This document shows positions 18,618 through 27,971 of a DNA stretch of 64,000 nt, piece by piece. Origin of the DNA: Sphingosinithalassobacter tenebrarum (lineage in GTDB: Bacteria > Pseudomonadota > Alphaproteobacteria > Sphingomonadales > Sphingomonadaceae); the NCBI RefSeq assembly GCF_011057975.1, contig NZ_CP049109.1, positions 3,317,001-3,381,000 on the forward strand, given 5' to 3'. The position numbers and the translations under genes were made by a program. Within the stretch, counting starts at the first letter, position 1. Each line of letters opens with the position of its first letter. The notes under the pieces are model-generated. The model did not search any database and had not been told where the DNA came from. It worked only from the letters and a program-made list of their open reading frames with translations.

Positions 18618-19495
18618 CAGTCGCCACCTGCCTCCGGCATCCACCGAACATCGGCCGGGAACACGCTGTCGAAATCGCCCTTCAGCGACGCGCCGTAGAC
18701 CGGATTGGGCAGGACGAACCAGCCCATGCCCCACAGCCCCTGTGCGGACGCGCCCGATCCCGCCATGCGGCGGCGGGCGTCAGCGGCGAGATCGGCATCG
18801 TTAAAGCGATCGGAAAAGTCACCCAGATTGTCGCCCGCCATAGCGACCACGCAATAGCGCGCGGCGATCGTCGCGCGGCGGCCGTCCTTGGCCGATCCCA
18901 TCGCGTCGTCGCCCTTCAGGAACAGCGTCTCGCCGTGCACCGCCGGACCGAGCCCGGCATGATCGAGCGCGGCGATCGTCCCCTCGGCATTGGCTGCCTG
19001 GCGATTGGTGTTGAACACCACGGTCATCCCGCCCGCACGAATGCGGCGCAGCGCCGTGACGGCCCCGGGCACCGGAGCGACCGCCTGCGTGCCGGTACGT
19101 TCCCATTCGTCCCAGACGGCACTGTCATAGCCGCTGCCCGTCGACGCCTGCCAATATTCATAGCCGAGGTTGAGCAGCAGCGTTTCGTCGACATCGAACA
19201 CCACCGCACGCGGCTTTTCCCCGCAATCGGTGAAGCTCGGCGCGCGCGGCGTGGCACCGGGCGCCAGGATCACGCTGCGCGCATCGGCACCGCCATTGGC
19301 GAGCGCATAGTCGGCGATCCAGCGAAATGTCTGGATCGAAAGCGCGGCGGCCTCGCCCGAGCCATAGAGCCAGCGCATCGTTTCGGGCGGCAGCGCGGGC
19401 GCCGCCGACACCGGTTCGGGAACGGCCCTGTCGGCGCCGGAAACACAGCCTGCCAGCGCCAGCGATATTCCCAGCGCGGCGAGCGCGCGGCTCAT
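18617..19495 (-). CDS. HAD superfamily acid phosphatase, e(P4)/class-B-like lipoprotein
   Basis: A 292-residue predicted outer-membrane or periplasmic phosphatase. The lipobox LALAGC places the lipidated Cys at residue 17. The HAD motif I is [13 protein letters not shown] with Asp101 and Asp103; [13 protein letters not shown] is a motif-II-like region and GDNLGDFSD carries the final Asp residues. This pattern resembles the lipoprotein e(P4) family, which dephosphorylates nucleotides outside the cell. The ATG overlaps the scoA stop by four bases. It is embedded between scoA and scoB, which is unusual. Confidence 0.82.
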   Translation of the reverse strand: MSRALAALGISLALAGCVSGADRAVPEPVSAAPALPPETMRWLYGSGEAAALSIQTFRWIADYALANGGADARSVILAPGATPRAPSFTDCGEKPRAVVFDVDETLLLNLGYEYWQASTGSGYDSAVWDEWERTGTQAVAPVPGAVTALRRIRAGGMTVVFNTNRQAANAEGTIAALDHAGLGPAVHGETLFLKGDDAMGSAKDGRRATIAARYCVVAMAGDNLGDFSDRFNDADLAADARRRMAGSGASAQGLWGMGWFVLPNPVYGASLKGDFDSVFPADVRWMPEAGGD

Positions 19496-20199
19496 GCCGT
19501 TTCGCGCTCGCGCACGGTGCGGAATTCGATCTTCTTGTCGTAGGGCGCTCCGACGATCATCCGCTTCACGTAAATGCCGGGAATGTGAACGCAATCGGGG
19601 TCGAGACTGCCCACCGGCACCACTTCCTCGACTTCGGCGACGCAGATGTCGCTCGCGGTCGCCATCGGCTGGTTGAAATTGCGCGCGGTCTTGCGGAAGA
19701 TCAGATTGCCCGCCTCGTCCGCCTTCCAGCCCTTGACGATCGACAGGTCGGCGCGGATGCCGCGCTCGAGGATATATTCCTCGCCGTCAAAGACCTTCAC
19801 TTCCTTGCCCTCGGCCACTTTCGTGCCGACGCCGGTCTTGGTGTAGAAGCCGGGAATGCCCGCGCCGCCGGCGCGGCAGCGCTCGGCGAGCGTGCCCTGC
19901 GGGCAGAATTCGACTTCGAGCTCGCCCGACAGGAACTGGCGTTCGAACTCCTTGTTCTCGCCGACATAGGAAGAGATCATTTTCTTGACCTGCTTGCTGC
20001 GCAGCAGCTTGCCGAGGCCTTCATTGTCGATCCCGGCATTGTTCGAGGCGATGGTGAGGTCCTTCACGCCAGAGGCCTGGATCGCGTCGATCAGCCGCTC
20101 GGGGATGCCGCACAGGCCAAAGCCCCCCGCGCAGAGCATCATGCCGTCGAACAACAGACCGTCCAGCGCCGCTTCGGCGTTCGGATAGAGCTTCTTCAT
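19492..20199 (-). CDS. scoA: 3-oxoacid CoA-transferase subunit A
   Basis: The alpha subunit of the 3-ketoacid CoA-transferase, 235 residues. It has [16 protein letters not shown] near the N-terminus and [19 protein letters not shown] plus [16 protein letters not shown] in the middle, as expected. ATG at 20199 follows GAGGGAGAG; the frame further upstream is non-coding. It is the first gene of the four-gene unit ending in scoB. Confidence 0.92.
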   Translation of the reverse strand: MKKLYPNAEAALDGLLFDGMMLCAGGFGLCGIPERLIDAIQASGVKDLTIASNNAGIDNEGLGKLLRSKQVKKMISSYVGENKEFERQFLSGELEVEFCPQGTLAERCRAGGAGIPGFYTKTGVGTKVAEGKEVKVFDGEEYILERGIRADLSIVKGWKADEAGNLIFRKTARNFNQPMATASDICVAEVEEVVPVGSLDPDCVHIPGIYVKRMIVGAPYDKKIEFRTVRERETA

Positions 20200-20353
20200 G
20201 CGCGATTCTCTCCCTCGATTGCCGACGCGATAATCGGGGGGACCGCGCCTGGTCAAGCGAACCTGAATCAACCTTCAACTTCATGGCTGGCGTCTCCGCG
20301 TCGGCACACCCCTGTCGGAACCGATAGGGGGTTTCGAACGTAGCTGCACGATC

Positions 20354-20773
20354 ATGCAAGCTTATTTCACAGTGGACATCGACATGTCCCGCAATCTCCT
20401 GAAGCTGTCGTTGGGCGGTTTTTACGCGCCCGAGGACGTAGCCCGGCTGGCCGGTGCTCGCGCCGAAGCGCTGGTGAAGCTGGGCTGTCCGCCAAACCGA
20501 CACCTCACGCTCGCGGACGTCCGCGAAATGAAGATCCAGCCCCCGGAAACGGTTGTCGCCTTTGCCACGATGATGGATGACAACCGCTATCGTTCGCGAA
20601 AAATGGCGTTTGTCTGTCCGCCCTCGCTCGCGCGAATGCAGCTGATGCGCGTCGCGCAGCACCGCGTCGCGCGCCTTTTCGTCGAGCCTGGCGCTGCCGA
20701 ACGCTGGCTGTTTTCCGACGATGAGTCCGACACGCTGGACAAGAACAGCGCGAGCGCGATGGGCGCCGGCTAG
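20354..20773 (+). CDS. Hypothetical protein, STAS-like fold suspected
   Basis: A 139-residue protein I do not recognise. The N-terminal pattern (TVDIDMSRNLLKLSLGGFY, then a helix, then HLTLADVREMKIQP) resembles small SpoIIAA/STAS-like proteins that alternate strand and helix, but no motif is decisive. No signal peptide or membrane segment. The start has no strong ribosome site; Met at 20384 is an alternative. It stands alone, divergent from scoA and 57 bases before the ThDP enzyme. Confidence 0.6.
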   Translation: MQAYFTVDIDMSRNLLKLSLGGFYAPEDVARLAGARAEALVKLGCPPNRHLTLADVREMKIQPPETVVAFATMMDDNRYRSRKMAFVCPPSLARMQLMRVAQHRVARLFVEPGAAERWLFSDDESDTLDKNSASAMGAG

Positions 20774-20830
20774 GCTTTCGAACCTTCCGCGCGCATTTCC
20801 TTCGCGTGCCATCACCGCTAGACCCGATGC

Positions 20831-22486
20831 ATGAGCCAAGCACGAAATGGCGGACGCATTCTTGTCGACAATCTTGTAGCACAAGGTTGCGACCGGATTT
20901 TCCAGGTTCCGGGCGAGAGCTTCCTCGCGGTGCTCGACGCGCTGCACGACGTGCCCGACATTGATGTCGTGACGTGCCGGCAGGAAGGCGGCGCGGCGTT
21001 CATGGCCTGCGCCGACGGTGCGCTGACCGGCAAGCCGGGCGTGTGTTTCGTCACGCGCGGGCCGGGTGCGACAAACGGCAGCATCGGCGTGCATGTGGCG
21101 ATGCAGGATTCGATCCCGATGCTGTTCTTCATCGGCGACGTCGATCGCGGCATGCGCGACCGCGAAGGCTTTCAGGAAGTCGATTTCGTCGCGATGTTCA
21201 CGCCACTCGCCAAGCTGGCGCTGCGGATCGACGATGCCGCGCGCATCCCCGAATATGTGGCGCGGGCGTGGAACGTCGCGACCAGCGGGCGCCCGGGGCC
21301 GGTGGTGATTTCGCTGCCCGAGGACATGCTGTGCGATGTGGTGGAGGCGGTGGACCGGCCGAAGGTTGCATCGCTCGACAGCTATCCGCCGATGGACTCG
21401 CTTCAGCCGGTATTGCATGCGCTCCGAAAGGCTCAGCGCCCGATCGCGATTGTCGGCGGAGCGGGGTGGGATTTGGCAGCTTCAGCCGCGTTCGGCTATT
21501 TCGCACGGAGTTGGGGCATTCCCGTCGCCAGTGCCTTCCGTCGACAGGACGCACTTTTCAACGATGACAAATGCTGGGCAGGAAATCTCGGCTATGGCCC
21601 CAATCCCAAGCTGGTCGAGCGGATAAAACAGGCCGATCTGATCTTCGCGCTTGGCGCCCGTTTGGGCGAAGCGACCACCGACGGCTATACGCTGATCACG
21701 CCGGATCACCCCGGACAGACGCTGATTCACGTCCACCCCGATCCCAGTGAACTTAACCGCGTCTATCGCGCCGATATCGCCATCGCCGCCACGCCATCTG
21801 CATTCGCCGTCGAAATCGTCACCGCCGACTTCCCGGAACAACCCTTTGCCGGGGCCGCCGAAGCCCATGCCGAATGGCTCGAATGGTCCACGCCCAAGCC
21901 CCGCGAGGGCGTTACGCTCGATCTCGGTCAATGCGTTCTGGCAATGCGTGAACGGATGAATGCGGAGAGCACGATCATCTGCAACGGCGCGGGCAATTTC
22001 TCGGCCTGGTGGCATCGCTACTGGCGCTATGGCGGCTATGGCACGCAGCTCGCGCCGACCGCGGGCGCGATGGGCTATGGCGTTCCCGCCGCCGTCGCCG
22101 CCGCGCTGCGCTGCCCGGACAAGACCGCCGTCGCGGTCGCCGGGGACGGCGACTTCCTGATGAACGGGCAGGAACTGGCGACCGCCGTCCAGCATGGCGC
22201 GGACCTGCTCGTCATCCTGGTCGACAATGGCGGCTACAGCACGATCCGCATGCATCAGGAGCGCGAATACCCCGCGCGGCCGAGCGGCACGGCGCTGTCC
22301 AACCCCGAGTTCGCCGCTCTCGCCCGTGCCTATGGCGGATGGGCCGAAACCGTTGCGACAACGGAAGAATTCGCCCCCGCCCTAGATCGCGCATTGGCGC
22401 AAGAGGGACTGCGGCTGCTGCACCTGAAGACCGACATCGAACACATCACGCCGGCAACGACGATTTCGGCGATCCGCCACCGGTGA
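20831..22486 (+). CDS. Thiamine-diphosphate-dependent enzyme, acetolactate-synthase-like
   Basis: A 551-residue ThDP enzyme. Domain 1 has the catalytic Glu in CRQEGGAAFMA (about residue 52) and RGPGATNGSIGVH. The cofactor domain has VAGDGDFLMNGQELATAVQ followed by LVDNGGYSTIRMH, the GDG...N motif. The overall plan matches acetolactate synthase large subunit, but no regulatory subunit lies next to it and no FAD-type AHAS signature stands out. It may be an oxo-acid decarboxylase or carboligase of unknown substrate. Confidence 0.85.
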   Translation: MSQARNGGRILVDNLVAQGCDRIFQVPGESFLAVLDALHDVPDIDVVTCRQEGGAAFMACADGALTGKPGVCFVTRGPGATNGSIGVHVAMQDSIPMLFFIGDVDRGMRDREGFQEVDFVAMFTPLAKLALRIDDAARIPEYVARAWNVATSGRPGPVVISLPEDMLCDVVEAVDRPKVASLDSYPPMDSLQPVLHALRKAQRPIAIVGGAGWDLAASAAFGYFARSWGIPVASAFRRQDALFNDDKCWAGNLGYGPNPKLVERIKQADLIFALGARLGEATTDGYTLITPDHPGQTLIHVHPDPSELNRVYRADIAIAATPSAFAVEIVTADFPEQPFAGAAEAHAEWLEWSTPKPREGVTLDLGQCVLAMRERMNAESTIICNGAGNFSAWWHRYWRYGGYGTQLAPTAGAMGYGVPAAVAAALRCPDKTAVAVAGDGDFLMNGQELATAVQHGADLLVILVDNGGYSTIRMHQEREYPARPSGTALSNPEFAALARAYGGWAETVATTEEFAPALDRALAQEGLRLLHLKTDIEHITPATTISAIRHR

Positions 22487-22536
22487 CTTCCCCCTGCCCT
22501 CTATAATGGATGGGTATTTCTACAGGGAGAAACACC

Positions 22537-22779
22537 GTGGCTGGCTGGGTAGACGTGCATTTCGGACGCGAGGGCGACCGGTGCATCATCGACGGCATCG
22601 ACGTCTGGAAGGAAGAATGGCGCTGGATCGGCGGCAAGACGATCAGCCTGCCGCATCCTTTCGATTCGAGTCAGCGCCACAGCTTCTCGATCTGCGAAGT
22701 CGGCAGCACGCGTCGCCCGGTGCGCTTCGCGGCAAGCAAGATGCCCGAGGGGCTCTGGGCCTTCTACGTTCCCGCCTGA
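22537..22779 (+). CDS. Small hypothetical protein, 80 residues
   Basis: Not recognised. GTG at 22537 is chosen as start because AGGGAG lies seven bases upstream; ATGs at 22510 and 22506 lie before the ribosome site. The product is rich in Trp and charged residues (WKEEWRWIGGKTISLPHPF), without signal or membrane segments, and is probably a small cytoplasmic beta-rich protein. It lies 50 bases after the ThDP enzyme on the same strand. Confidence 0.6.
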   Translation: MAGWVDVHFGREGDRCIIDGIDVWKEEWRWIGGKTISLPHPFDSSQRHSFSICEVGSTRRPVRFAASKMPEGLWAFYVPA

Positions 22780-22896
22780 GCAATCCCGGCATTTCCCTGG
22801 CTTGATATCACCGGCCGGCGCTTCCATCACACGCGGTAGCCATCGCGATGCCGTACCGCACGTCGCCGCACCGGAATGGCATGGGAGAGCAGGCGC

Positions 22897-23502
22897 ATGC
22901 CGTTCGGTCGCCGCAAAAAGCAGGACAGCGTCGAGGATCATTTTGAACGCAACGCCCTCCGCTTGGACAAGGCGCGGCGCGGCCGGTTCGATGAACGCGG
23001 CTGGCTGGATCGTTTTCTGCTGGCCCTGCCCGGACAGGCGCATATCCTCGATCTAGGCTGCGGCGGCGGCGAGCCGATCGACCGCTATCTGATCGATTCG
23101 GGGCATCGACTGACCGGAATCGATTTGTCGGAACGGATGATTTCGCTGGCCCGCACGCGCTTCCCCGCGCATCGCTGGCTGAAGGCGGACATGCGCGCCG
23201 CCACGATGGACCGGGCATTTGACGGCGTCGTCCTGTGGGACAGCCTCTATCATCTCGAGGCGGAGGAGCAGGCCGCTCTGCTCACACGCGTCGCAGGGTG
23301 GCTGGAGCCCAAGGGGACATTGTTGTTCACCACCGCGCCCCCGCATGACGAGGATCGCGTGGCGGGCGTACATCATAAGGGGCTGGACCCAACCAGCGTG
23401 CGGGCGCTGTTTGCCGAGCTGAAACTCACTGAAATTGCTCATGCGCCCGAGGACATGGCGACGGGCGGCCGCGCCATCTGGCTCGCGCGCAACTTGCAGT
23501 GA
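22897..23502 (+). CDS. Class I SAM-dependent methyltransferase
   Basis: A 201-residue Rossmann methyltransferase. Motif I is ILDLGCGGGEPIDRYL, followed by the acidic loop LTGIDLSERMISLAR and VVLWDSLYHLEAEEQAALL. The substrate is unknown. ATG at 22897 is chosen; an upstream ATG at 22876 adds only MAWESRR and has a poorer context. It appears to be a single gene, convergent with thiSG across a repeat. Confidence 0.85.
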   Translation: MPFGRRKKQDSVEDHFERNALRLDKARRGRFDERGWLDRFLLALPGQAHILDLGCGGGEPIDRYLIDSGHRLTGIDLSERMISLARTRFPAHRWLKADMRAATMDRAFDGVVLWDSLYHLEAEEQAALLTRVAGWLEPKGTLLFTTAPPHDEDRVAGVHHKGLDPTSVRALFAELKLTEIAHAPEDMATGGRAIWLARNLQ

Positions 23503-23519
23503 GCCACCGCCCGAACCCC

Positions 23520-23607
23520 CGTTTGCGCTGAGCTTCTCGAAGCGCGGTACTTTTTTTTGCGAGGCTCGACGAAGAAGTACGGTGATTCGACAGGCTCAGC
23601 ACCACCG
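23520..23607. repeat. GCTGAGC...GCTCAGC repeat, copy 1
   Basis: An imperfect inverted repeat: GCGCTGAGCTTCTCGAAG at one end, ATTCGACAGGCTCAGC at the other, with complementary inner parts GTACTTTTTTTT and GAAGAAGTAC. Related copies lie at 24648-24739 and 25810-25894. This one fills the convergent gap between the methyltransferase and thiSG and may serve as a terminator for both. Confidence 0.8.
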
Positions 23608-23628
23608 GGGATGGGTGCAGCGGGCGGC

Positions 23629-24633
23629 TTAGATCAGCCCCGCCAGCGGGCTCGACGGATCGGCGTATTTGCGCTGCCCCATCCGTCCGGCGCGATAGGC
23701 CAGTCGCCCGCCCTCGACCGCAAGCTTCATTGCCCGCGCCATCGCCAGCGGGTCCTTGGCCTCGGCGATCGCAGTGTTCATCAGCACGCCGTCGCAGCCC
23801 AGTTCCATCGCCACCGCCGCGTCGCTCGCGGTGCCGACACCGGCATCGACCAGCACCGGCACGTTCGCGCCCTCGACGATCAGCCGGATCGTCACGCGGT
23901 TCTGGATGCCCAGCCCCGATCCGATCGGCGCGCCGAGCGGCATGATCGCCACCGCGCCGGCGTTCTCCAGCCGCTTCGCCGCGATTGGATCGTCGACGCA
24001 ATAGACCATCGGCTTGAAGCCTTCCTTGGCGAGCACTTCGGTCGCGCGGATCGTTTCGACCATGTCGGGATAGAGCGTGCGCGCCTCGCCGAGCACTTCG
24101 AGCTTGACCAGATCCCAGCCGCCCGCCTCGCGCGCCAGCCGCAGCGTGCGGATCGCGTCCTCGGCGGTGAAACAGCCCGCGGTGTTGGGCAGATAGGTGA
24201 TCTTTTTGGGATCGATATAGTCGGTGAGCATCGGCGCCTTGGGGTCGGACACGTTCACCCGGCGCACCGCGACGGTGACGATCTCCGCGCCCGATGCCTC
24301 GACCGCGGCGGCGTTCTGCTCGAAATCCTTGTACTTGCCGGTGCCGACGATCAGCCGCGAACGGAAGGTCTTGCCCGCGACGCTCCAGCTATCGTCTTCG
24401 GTCTTCGCGACATGATCGCCACCGCCGACGAAATGGACGATTTCCAGCTCGTCGCCATCCTCGACCGTCACGTCGCCGAGCTGCGAGCGCGGTACCACTT
24501 CCAGATTGCGCTCGACCGCGATCTTCTCGGGCACCAGCCCCATCTCCTGCGCCAGTTGCGCGATCGAAAGGCCGGCATGCACGCGCTTGTGCTCGCCATT
24601 GACCCGGATGCTGACGGTACCGTCGGTGTGCAC
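23629..24633 (-). CDS. thiSG: Fused sulfur carrier ThiS / thiazole synthase ThiG
   Basis: Makes the thiazole part of thiamine. Residues 7-72 are a ThiS domain ([11 protein letters not shown] to EIVHFVGGG); residues 80-334 are ThiG, with the Schiff-base Lys177 in [21 protein letters not shown] and the phosphate site [10 protein letters not shown]. The start is GTG at 24633, behind GGAGG; the longer frame is derived from the adjacent repeat. Bifunctional ThiS/ThiG proteins are known in alphaproteobacteria. The ThiS Gly-Gly, normally a free C-terminus for thiocarboxylation, is internal here. It stands alone, flanked on both sides by the same repeat family. Confidence 0.9.
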   Translation of the reverse strand: MHTDGTVSIRVNGEHKRVHAGLSIAQLAQEMGLVPEKIAVERNLEVVPRSQLGDVTVEDGDELEIVHFVGGGDHVAKTEDDSWSVAGKTFRSRLIVGTGKYKDFEQNAAAVEASGAEIVTVAVRRVNVSDPKAPMLTDYIDPKKITYLPNTAGCFTAEDAIRTLRLAREAGGWDLVKLEVLGEARTLYPDMVETIRATEVLAKEGFKPMVYCVDDPIAAKRLENAGAVAIMPLGAPIGSGLGIQNRVTIRLIVEGANVPVLVDAGVGTASDAAVAMELGCDGVLMNTAIAEAKDPLAMARAMKLAVEGGRLAYRAGRMGQRKYADPSSPLAGLI

Positions 24634-24647
24634 TGGAAACTGACCTC

Positions 24648-24739
24648 CGTTGGGGCTGGGCCTGTCGAAGCCCCGTCCTTCTTCTTTCCTCCGCTGGCAA
24701 GAAGAAGTACCGCCCTTCGACAATCTCAGGGCGAACGGG
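24648..24739. repeat. GCTGAGC...GCTCAGC repeat, copy 2
   Basis: Starts CGTTGGGGCTGGGCCTGTCG and ends CCTTCGACAATCTCAGGGCG. It shares a 24-base identical core (from 24663, TGTCGAAGCCCC...) with the copy at 25825. It occupies the leader region of thiSG, starting 14 bases upstream of its GTG and just beyond the ribosome site, so a hairpin in the mRNA could affect thiSG translation. Confidence 0.8.
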
Positions 24740-24810
24740 GGACTTTCATGGCCCGGTTCGTTACGCGTCGCATATAGGGGTGCCACCGAACCCCGCAACC
24801 AAGAGGCATC

Positions 24811-25245
24811 ATGGCCGACAGCATCTATGTCCTAAACGGCCCCAATCTGAACCTGCTGGGGCTGCGCGAACCGGAGATTTACGGGAGCGATACGCTCGAC
24901 GACATCGCCGGAATGCTCGAGGATCGCGCCCGCGATCTCGATCTGACGATCGACATGCGGCAATCGAATCACGAGGGCCATCTGGTCGACTGGCTGCACG
25001 AGGCGCAGGCGCATGACGCAAAGGCGGTGCTGCTCAACGCCGGTGCGTTCACGCATACGTCGATCGCCCTCCATGATGCGATCAAGGGCATTCGCACGCC
25101 CGTCATCGAAGTCCATCTTTCCAATCCGCTGGCGCGCGAAGATTTCCGCCACGAGAGCTTTGTCGGGCGCGCCGCGCGCGGAACCATCGCGGGCTTCGGC
25201 GCGCTTTCCTATCTGCTTGCGCTTGAAGCGGCGGCCCGCTTCTGA
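24811..25245 (+). CDS. aroQ: Type II 3-dehydroquinate dehydratase
   Basis: Converts 3-dehydroquinate to 3-dehydroshikimate in the shikimate pathway, 144 residues, forming a dodecamer in known members. It has [20 protein letters not shown] with the catalytic Tyr at the end, then the substrate loop [16 protein letters not shown] and EVHLSN with the active-site His. AGAGG lies six bases before the ATG. It is followed 39 bases later by accB, the usual aroQ-accB-accC arrangement. Confidence 0.95.
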   Translation: MADSIYVLNGPNLNLLGLREPEIYGSDTLDDIAGMLEDRARDLDLTIDMRQSNHEGHLVDWLHEAQAHDAKAVLLNAGAFTHTSIALHDAIKGIRTPVIEVHLSNPLAREDFRHESFVGRAARGTIAGFGALSYLLALEAAARF

Positions 25246-25284
25246 CAACAGGCGCTTTTTCTTTCTACAGAAACGAAGGGTCGG

Positions 25285-25770
25285 ATGACCAAGGAACATG
25301 ATCATGGCGGCATGCGAGTCGATATCGAACTCGTGCGCCAGCTCGCCGCGGTTCTCGATGAAACGCAGCTGAGCGAAGTCGAAGTCGAAGACGGCGACCG
25401 CCGCGTGCGAGTCGCGCGGACGATGACCGCCGCTGCGCCTGCGGCCTATGCGCCTGCACCGGCGCCCGTGGCGGCTGCGGCACCCGCAGCGCCCACCGCC
25501 GCGGCCCCTTCCGAAGGCTCGATGCCGGCCAGCCAGGAAAATGCTGTCAAGTCGCCGATGGTCGGCACCGCCTATCTCGCCCCCGAACCGGGCGCGAAGA
25601 ATTTCGTCTCGGTCGGACAGAAGGTCGCGGCAGGCGACACGCTTCTGATCGTCGAAGCGATGAAGGTGATGAATTCGATCGCTTGCCCGGCTTCGGGTAC
25701 GGTCACCGCGGTGCTAGTCGAAAACGGCCAGCCGGTCGAATTCGATCAGCCGCTGGTCGTGGTCGAATGA
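25285..25770 (+). CDS. accB: Acetyl-CoA carboxylase biotin carboxyl carrier protein
   Basis: A 161-residue carrier subunit of acetyl-CoA carboxylase in fatty-acid synthesis. Residues 50-76 are an Ala/Pro-rich flexible linker. The biotinyl domain follows, with Lys127 in [11 protein letters not shown] as the biotin site. The start behind GAAGGG is well placed; Met10 is an alternative. accC follows after a 156-base gap filled by a repeat, wider than the usual near-contact of these genes. Confidence 0.95.
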   Translation: MTKEHDHGGMRVDIELVRQLAAVLDETQLSEVEVEDGDRRVRVARTMTAAAPAAYAPAPAPVAAAAPAAPTAAAPSEGSMPASQENAVKSPMVGTAYLAPEPGAKNFVSVGQKVAAGDTLLIVEAMKVMNSIACPASGTVTAVLVENGQPVEFDQPLVVVE

Positions 25771-25809
25771 GCGGCTCGACCGCTCTTGCCGAATCTCAAT
25801 TCCCGCATC

Positions 25810-25894
25810 CGTTTGGGCTGAGCTTGTCGAAGCCCCGTCCTTCTTCTTCCATGCGGGAGAACGGGACGGCCCTGCGACAAGCTCAGGGCAAACG
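25810..25894. repeat. GCTGAGC...GCTCAGC repeat, copy 3
   Basis: Ends GTTTGGGCTGAGCTTGTCGA and GCGACAAGCTCAGGGCAAAC are close inverse complements; inner parts CCCCGTCC and GGGACGGC also pair. It shares a 24-base core with the copy at 24663. It lies in the accB-accC gap, on the same transcript, and could lower accC expression relative to accB or stabilise the accB message. Confidence 0.85.
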
Positions 25895-25926
25895 ATCGTT
25901 GCGCCGTTCACGCCGGACTTCCTCGC

Positions 25927-27285
25927 ATGCCTGAAATCAAGAAACTGCTCATCGCCAATCGCGGCGAGATCGCGTTGCGCATCCATCGCGCTTGCCATGA
26001 AATGGGCATCAAGACCGTCGCGGTGCATTCCACCGCCGACGCCGATGCGATGCATGTCCGCCTCGCCGACGAAGCGATCTGCATCGGCCCGCCACCCGCG
26101 GGCGAGAGCTATCTCAACATCGCCAACATCATTTCGGCGGCCGAAGTCTCGGGCGCCGACGCGATTCACCCAGGCTACGGCTTCCTGTCCGAAAATGCCC
26201 GCTTTGCCGAAATCGTCGAGGCGCACGGCATCATGTTCGTCGGCCCCAAGCCCGAGCATATCCGCATCATGGGCGACAAGGTGGAGGCCAAGCGCACCGC
26301 CGGCGCGCTCGGCCTGCCGCTCGTCCCGGGCTCCGATGGCGCGATCAGCGATGTCGAGGAAGCCAAGAAGCTGGCCGAGCAGATCGGCTATCCGGTGATC
26401 ATCAAGGCAGCGTCCGGCGGCGGCGGGCGCGGCATGAAGGTGTGCAATTCGCCCGACCAGTTCGAATCGTTGATGCAGCAGGCGGGCAGCGAGGCGAAGG
26501 CCGCGTTCGGCGACGCCACTGTCTATCTCGAAAAATATCTGGGCAATCCGCGCCACATCGAATTTCAGGTGTTCGGCGACGGCAACGGCAATGCGATTCA
26601 TCTGGGCGAACGCGACTGCTCTCTTCAGCGCCGCCACCAGAAGGTGCTGGAGGAGGCCCCCTCCCCCGTCATCACCGCCGAGGAACGCGCGCGAATGGGC
26701 GGCATCGTTTCCAAGGCGATGGCGGACATGGGCTATCGCGGTGCGGGCACGATCGAGTTCCTGTGGGAAAACGGCGAATTCTATTTCATCGAAATGAATA
26801 CGCGCCTGCAGGTCGAGCATCCGGTGACCGAAATGATCACCGGCGTCGATCTGGTCCGCGAACAGATCCGCGTCGCCGAGGGCGAGCCGCTGTCGGTCAC
26901 GCAGGACGAGCTCGAATTTCGCGGCCATGCGATCGAATGCCGGATCAATGCAGAGGATCCGCGCACTTTCATGCCCTCGCCCGGCACGATCACGTATTTC
27001 CACGCGCCCGGCGGCATGCATGTCCGCGTCGATAGCGGGATTTACGGCGGCTATCGCATCCCGCCCTATTACGACAGCATGATCGCCAAGCTGATCGTCT
27101 ATGGCCGCACGCGCGAAGGCTGCATCATGCGGCTGCGGCGCGCGCTCGAGGAATTCGTGGTCGAGGGCGTCAAGACGACGATCCCGCTCCACCAGGACCT
27201 GATCGACGACCCCGAATTCCAGGACGGGGCCTATACGATCAAATGGCTCGAAGACTGGCTGGCGAAGGAGGCTGGGGGAGGCTGA
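25927..27285 (+). CDS. accC: Acetyl-CoA carboxylase biotin carboxylase subunit
   Basis: A 452-residue ATP-grasp enzyme that carboxylates the biotin on AccB. It has [19 protein letters not shown], the Gly-rich ATP lid [12 protein letters not shown] near residue 165, [12 protein letters not shown], and the catalytic [16 protein letters not shown]. The full standard length is present. The ATG has only a weak ribosome site; translation may depend on the long accB-accC leader. Confidence 0.96.
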   Translation: MPEIKKLLIANRGEIALRIHRACHEMGIKTVAVHSTADADAMHVRLADEAICIGPPPAGESYLNIANIISAAEVSGADAIHPGYGFLSENARFAEIVEAHGIMFVGPKPEHIRIMGDKVEAKRTAGALGLPLVPGSDGAISDVEEAKKLAEQIGYPVIIKAASGGGGRGMKVCNSPDQFESLMQQAGSEAKAAFGDATVYLEKYLGNPRHIEFQVFGDGNGNAIHLGERDCSLQRRHQKVLEEAPSPVITAEERARMGGIVSKAMADMGYRGAGTIEFLWENGEFYFIEMNTRLQVEHPVTEMITGVDLVREQIRVAEGEPLSVTQDELEFRGHAIECRINAEDPRTFMPSPGTITYFHAPGGMHVRVDSGIYGGYRIPPYYDSMIAKLIVYGRTREGCIMRLRRALEEFVVEGVKTTIPLHQDLIDDPEFQDGAYTIKWLEDWLAKEAGGG

Positions 27286-27288
27286 AGC

Positions 27289-27864
27289 TCAGGCCCCCTC
27301 GCTGCCCAGCGCGCCCATCCGATCGAGCCAGTCGGCCCGATCGCAATCCTCGCTTTCGACATTGCCGATCAGCGTGTCGTGGACCGGCGCGATTCCGGCG
27401 AGCTTGAGGATGTTGCGCTTCAGGCTCTTCACGCTGTGCGCGCCATAGTAGAAGCGATAGAAAAACGCCGGCATCCCCATCGTCACAATGACGCGCGCCG
27501 ATTTGCCCTTGAGCAGCGGCTTCGGCATCCGACCCTCGCCGATGGCGAAGCCGGGCCGCGCGATCTGCTCGAAAAATGCCTTGAGCAGGGCGGGCACGTC
27601 ACCGAGCCACAGCGGATAGAGGATCACCAGATGATCCGCAGCGCTGATCGCCGCCTGCGCTTTGGCGATCGCGGGCGGCGGTGCGCCGTTGGTCCATTGC
27701 GCGCGCGAGCGCAGCAGCGGAAAGTCGAGCGTGGAAAGATCGATCCGCGCAACATCATGCCCGGCCTCCTCAGCGCCAGCCGCATAGGCATCCGCGAGCG
27801 CGTGGATGAACCGCGTCCGATCGGGATCGGGATGACCGTCGATGATCGCGATGTGGCGTGTCAT
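27289..27864 (-). CDS. NAD(P)H-dependent oxidoreductase, flavodoxin-like fold
   Basis: A 191-residue NQO/MdaB-like flavoprotein. The FMN/FAD site is IIDGHPDPDRTRFIHALADA at the N-terminus, and LVILYPLWLGDVPALLKAFF is the classic second motif. Substrate is probably a quinone or azo compound; not specified. ATG at 27864 is chosen, as the upstream frame overlaps the arsC leader. It converges with accC and is divergent from arsC. Confidence 0.85.
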   Translation of the reverse strand: MTRHIAIIDGHPDPDRTRFIHALADAYAAGAEEAGHDVARIDLSTLDFPLLRSRAQWTNGAPPPAIAKAQAAISAADHLVILYPLWLGDVPALLKAFFEQIARPGFAIGEGRMPKPLLKGKSARVIVTMGMPAFFYRFYYGAHSVKSLKRNILKLAGIAPVHDTLIGNVESEDCDRADWLDRMGALGSEGA

Positions 27865-27971
27865 GGGTGCGGTCCTCGCAAAAGGAGGCCACAAAGCTTG
27901 CATCGCAGGGAACATCGTTCAATGCGAAGCTTTGCGTATTGCACCACCACCAATTTCCGGGGAGCGGAATC

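Noticed and set aside
20021..21418. Minus-strand open frame opposite the ThDP enzyme gene
   Set aside because: It ends in the antisense of one gene and the wrong frame of scoA; no family sequence or ribosome site.
24634..24810. Leader of thiSG examined for a TPP riboswitch
   Set aside because: The conserved CTGAGA and ACCTGAT core elements in the right order are absent; the leader is filled by the dispersed repeat.
25285..27285. accB-accC gap considered as a missing or broken gene
   Set aside because: The 156 bases contain only the inverted repeat and no coding potential; both genes are full length.
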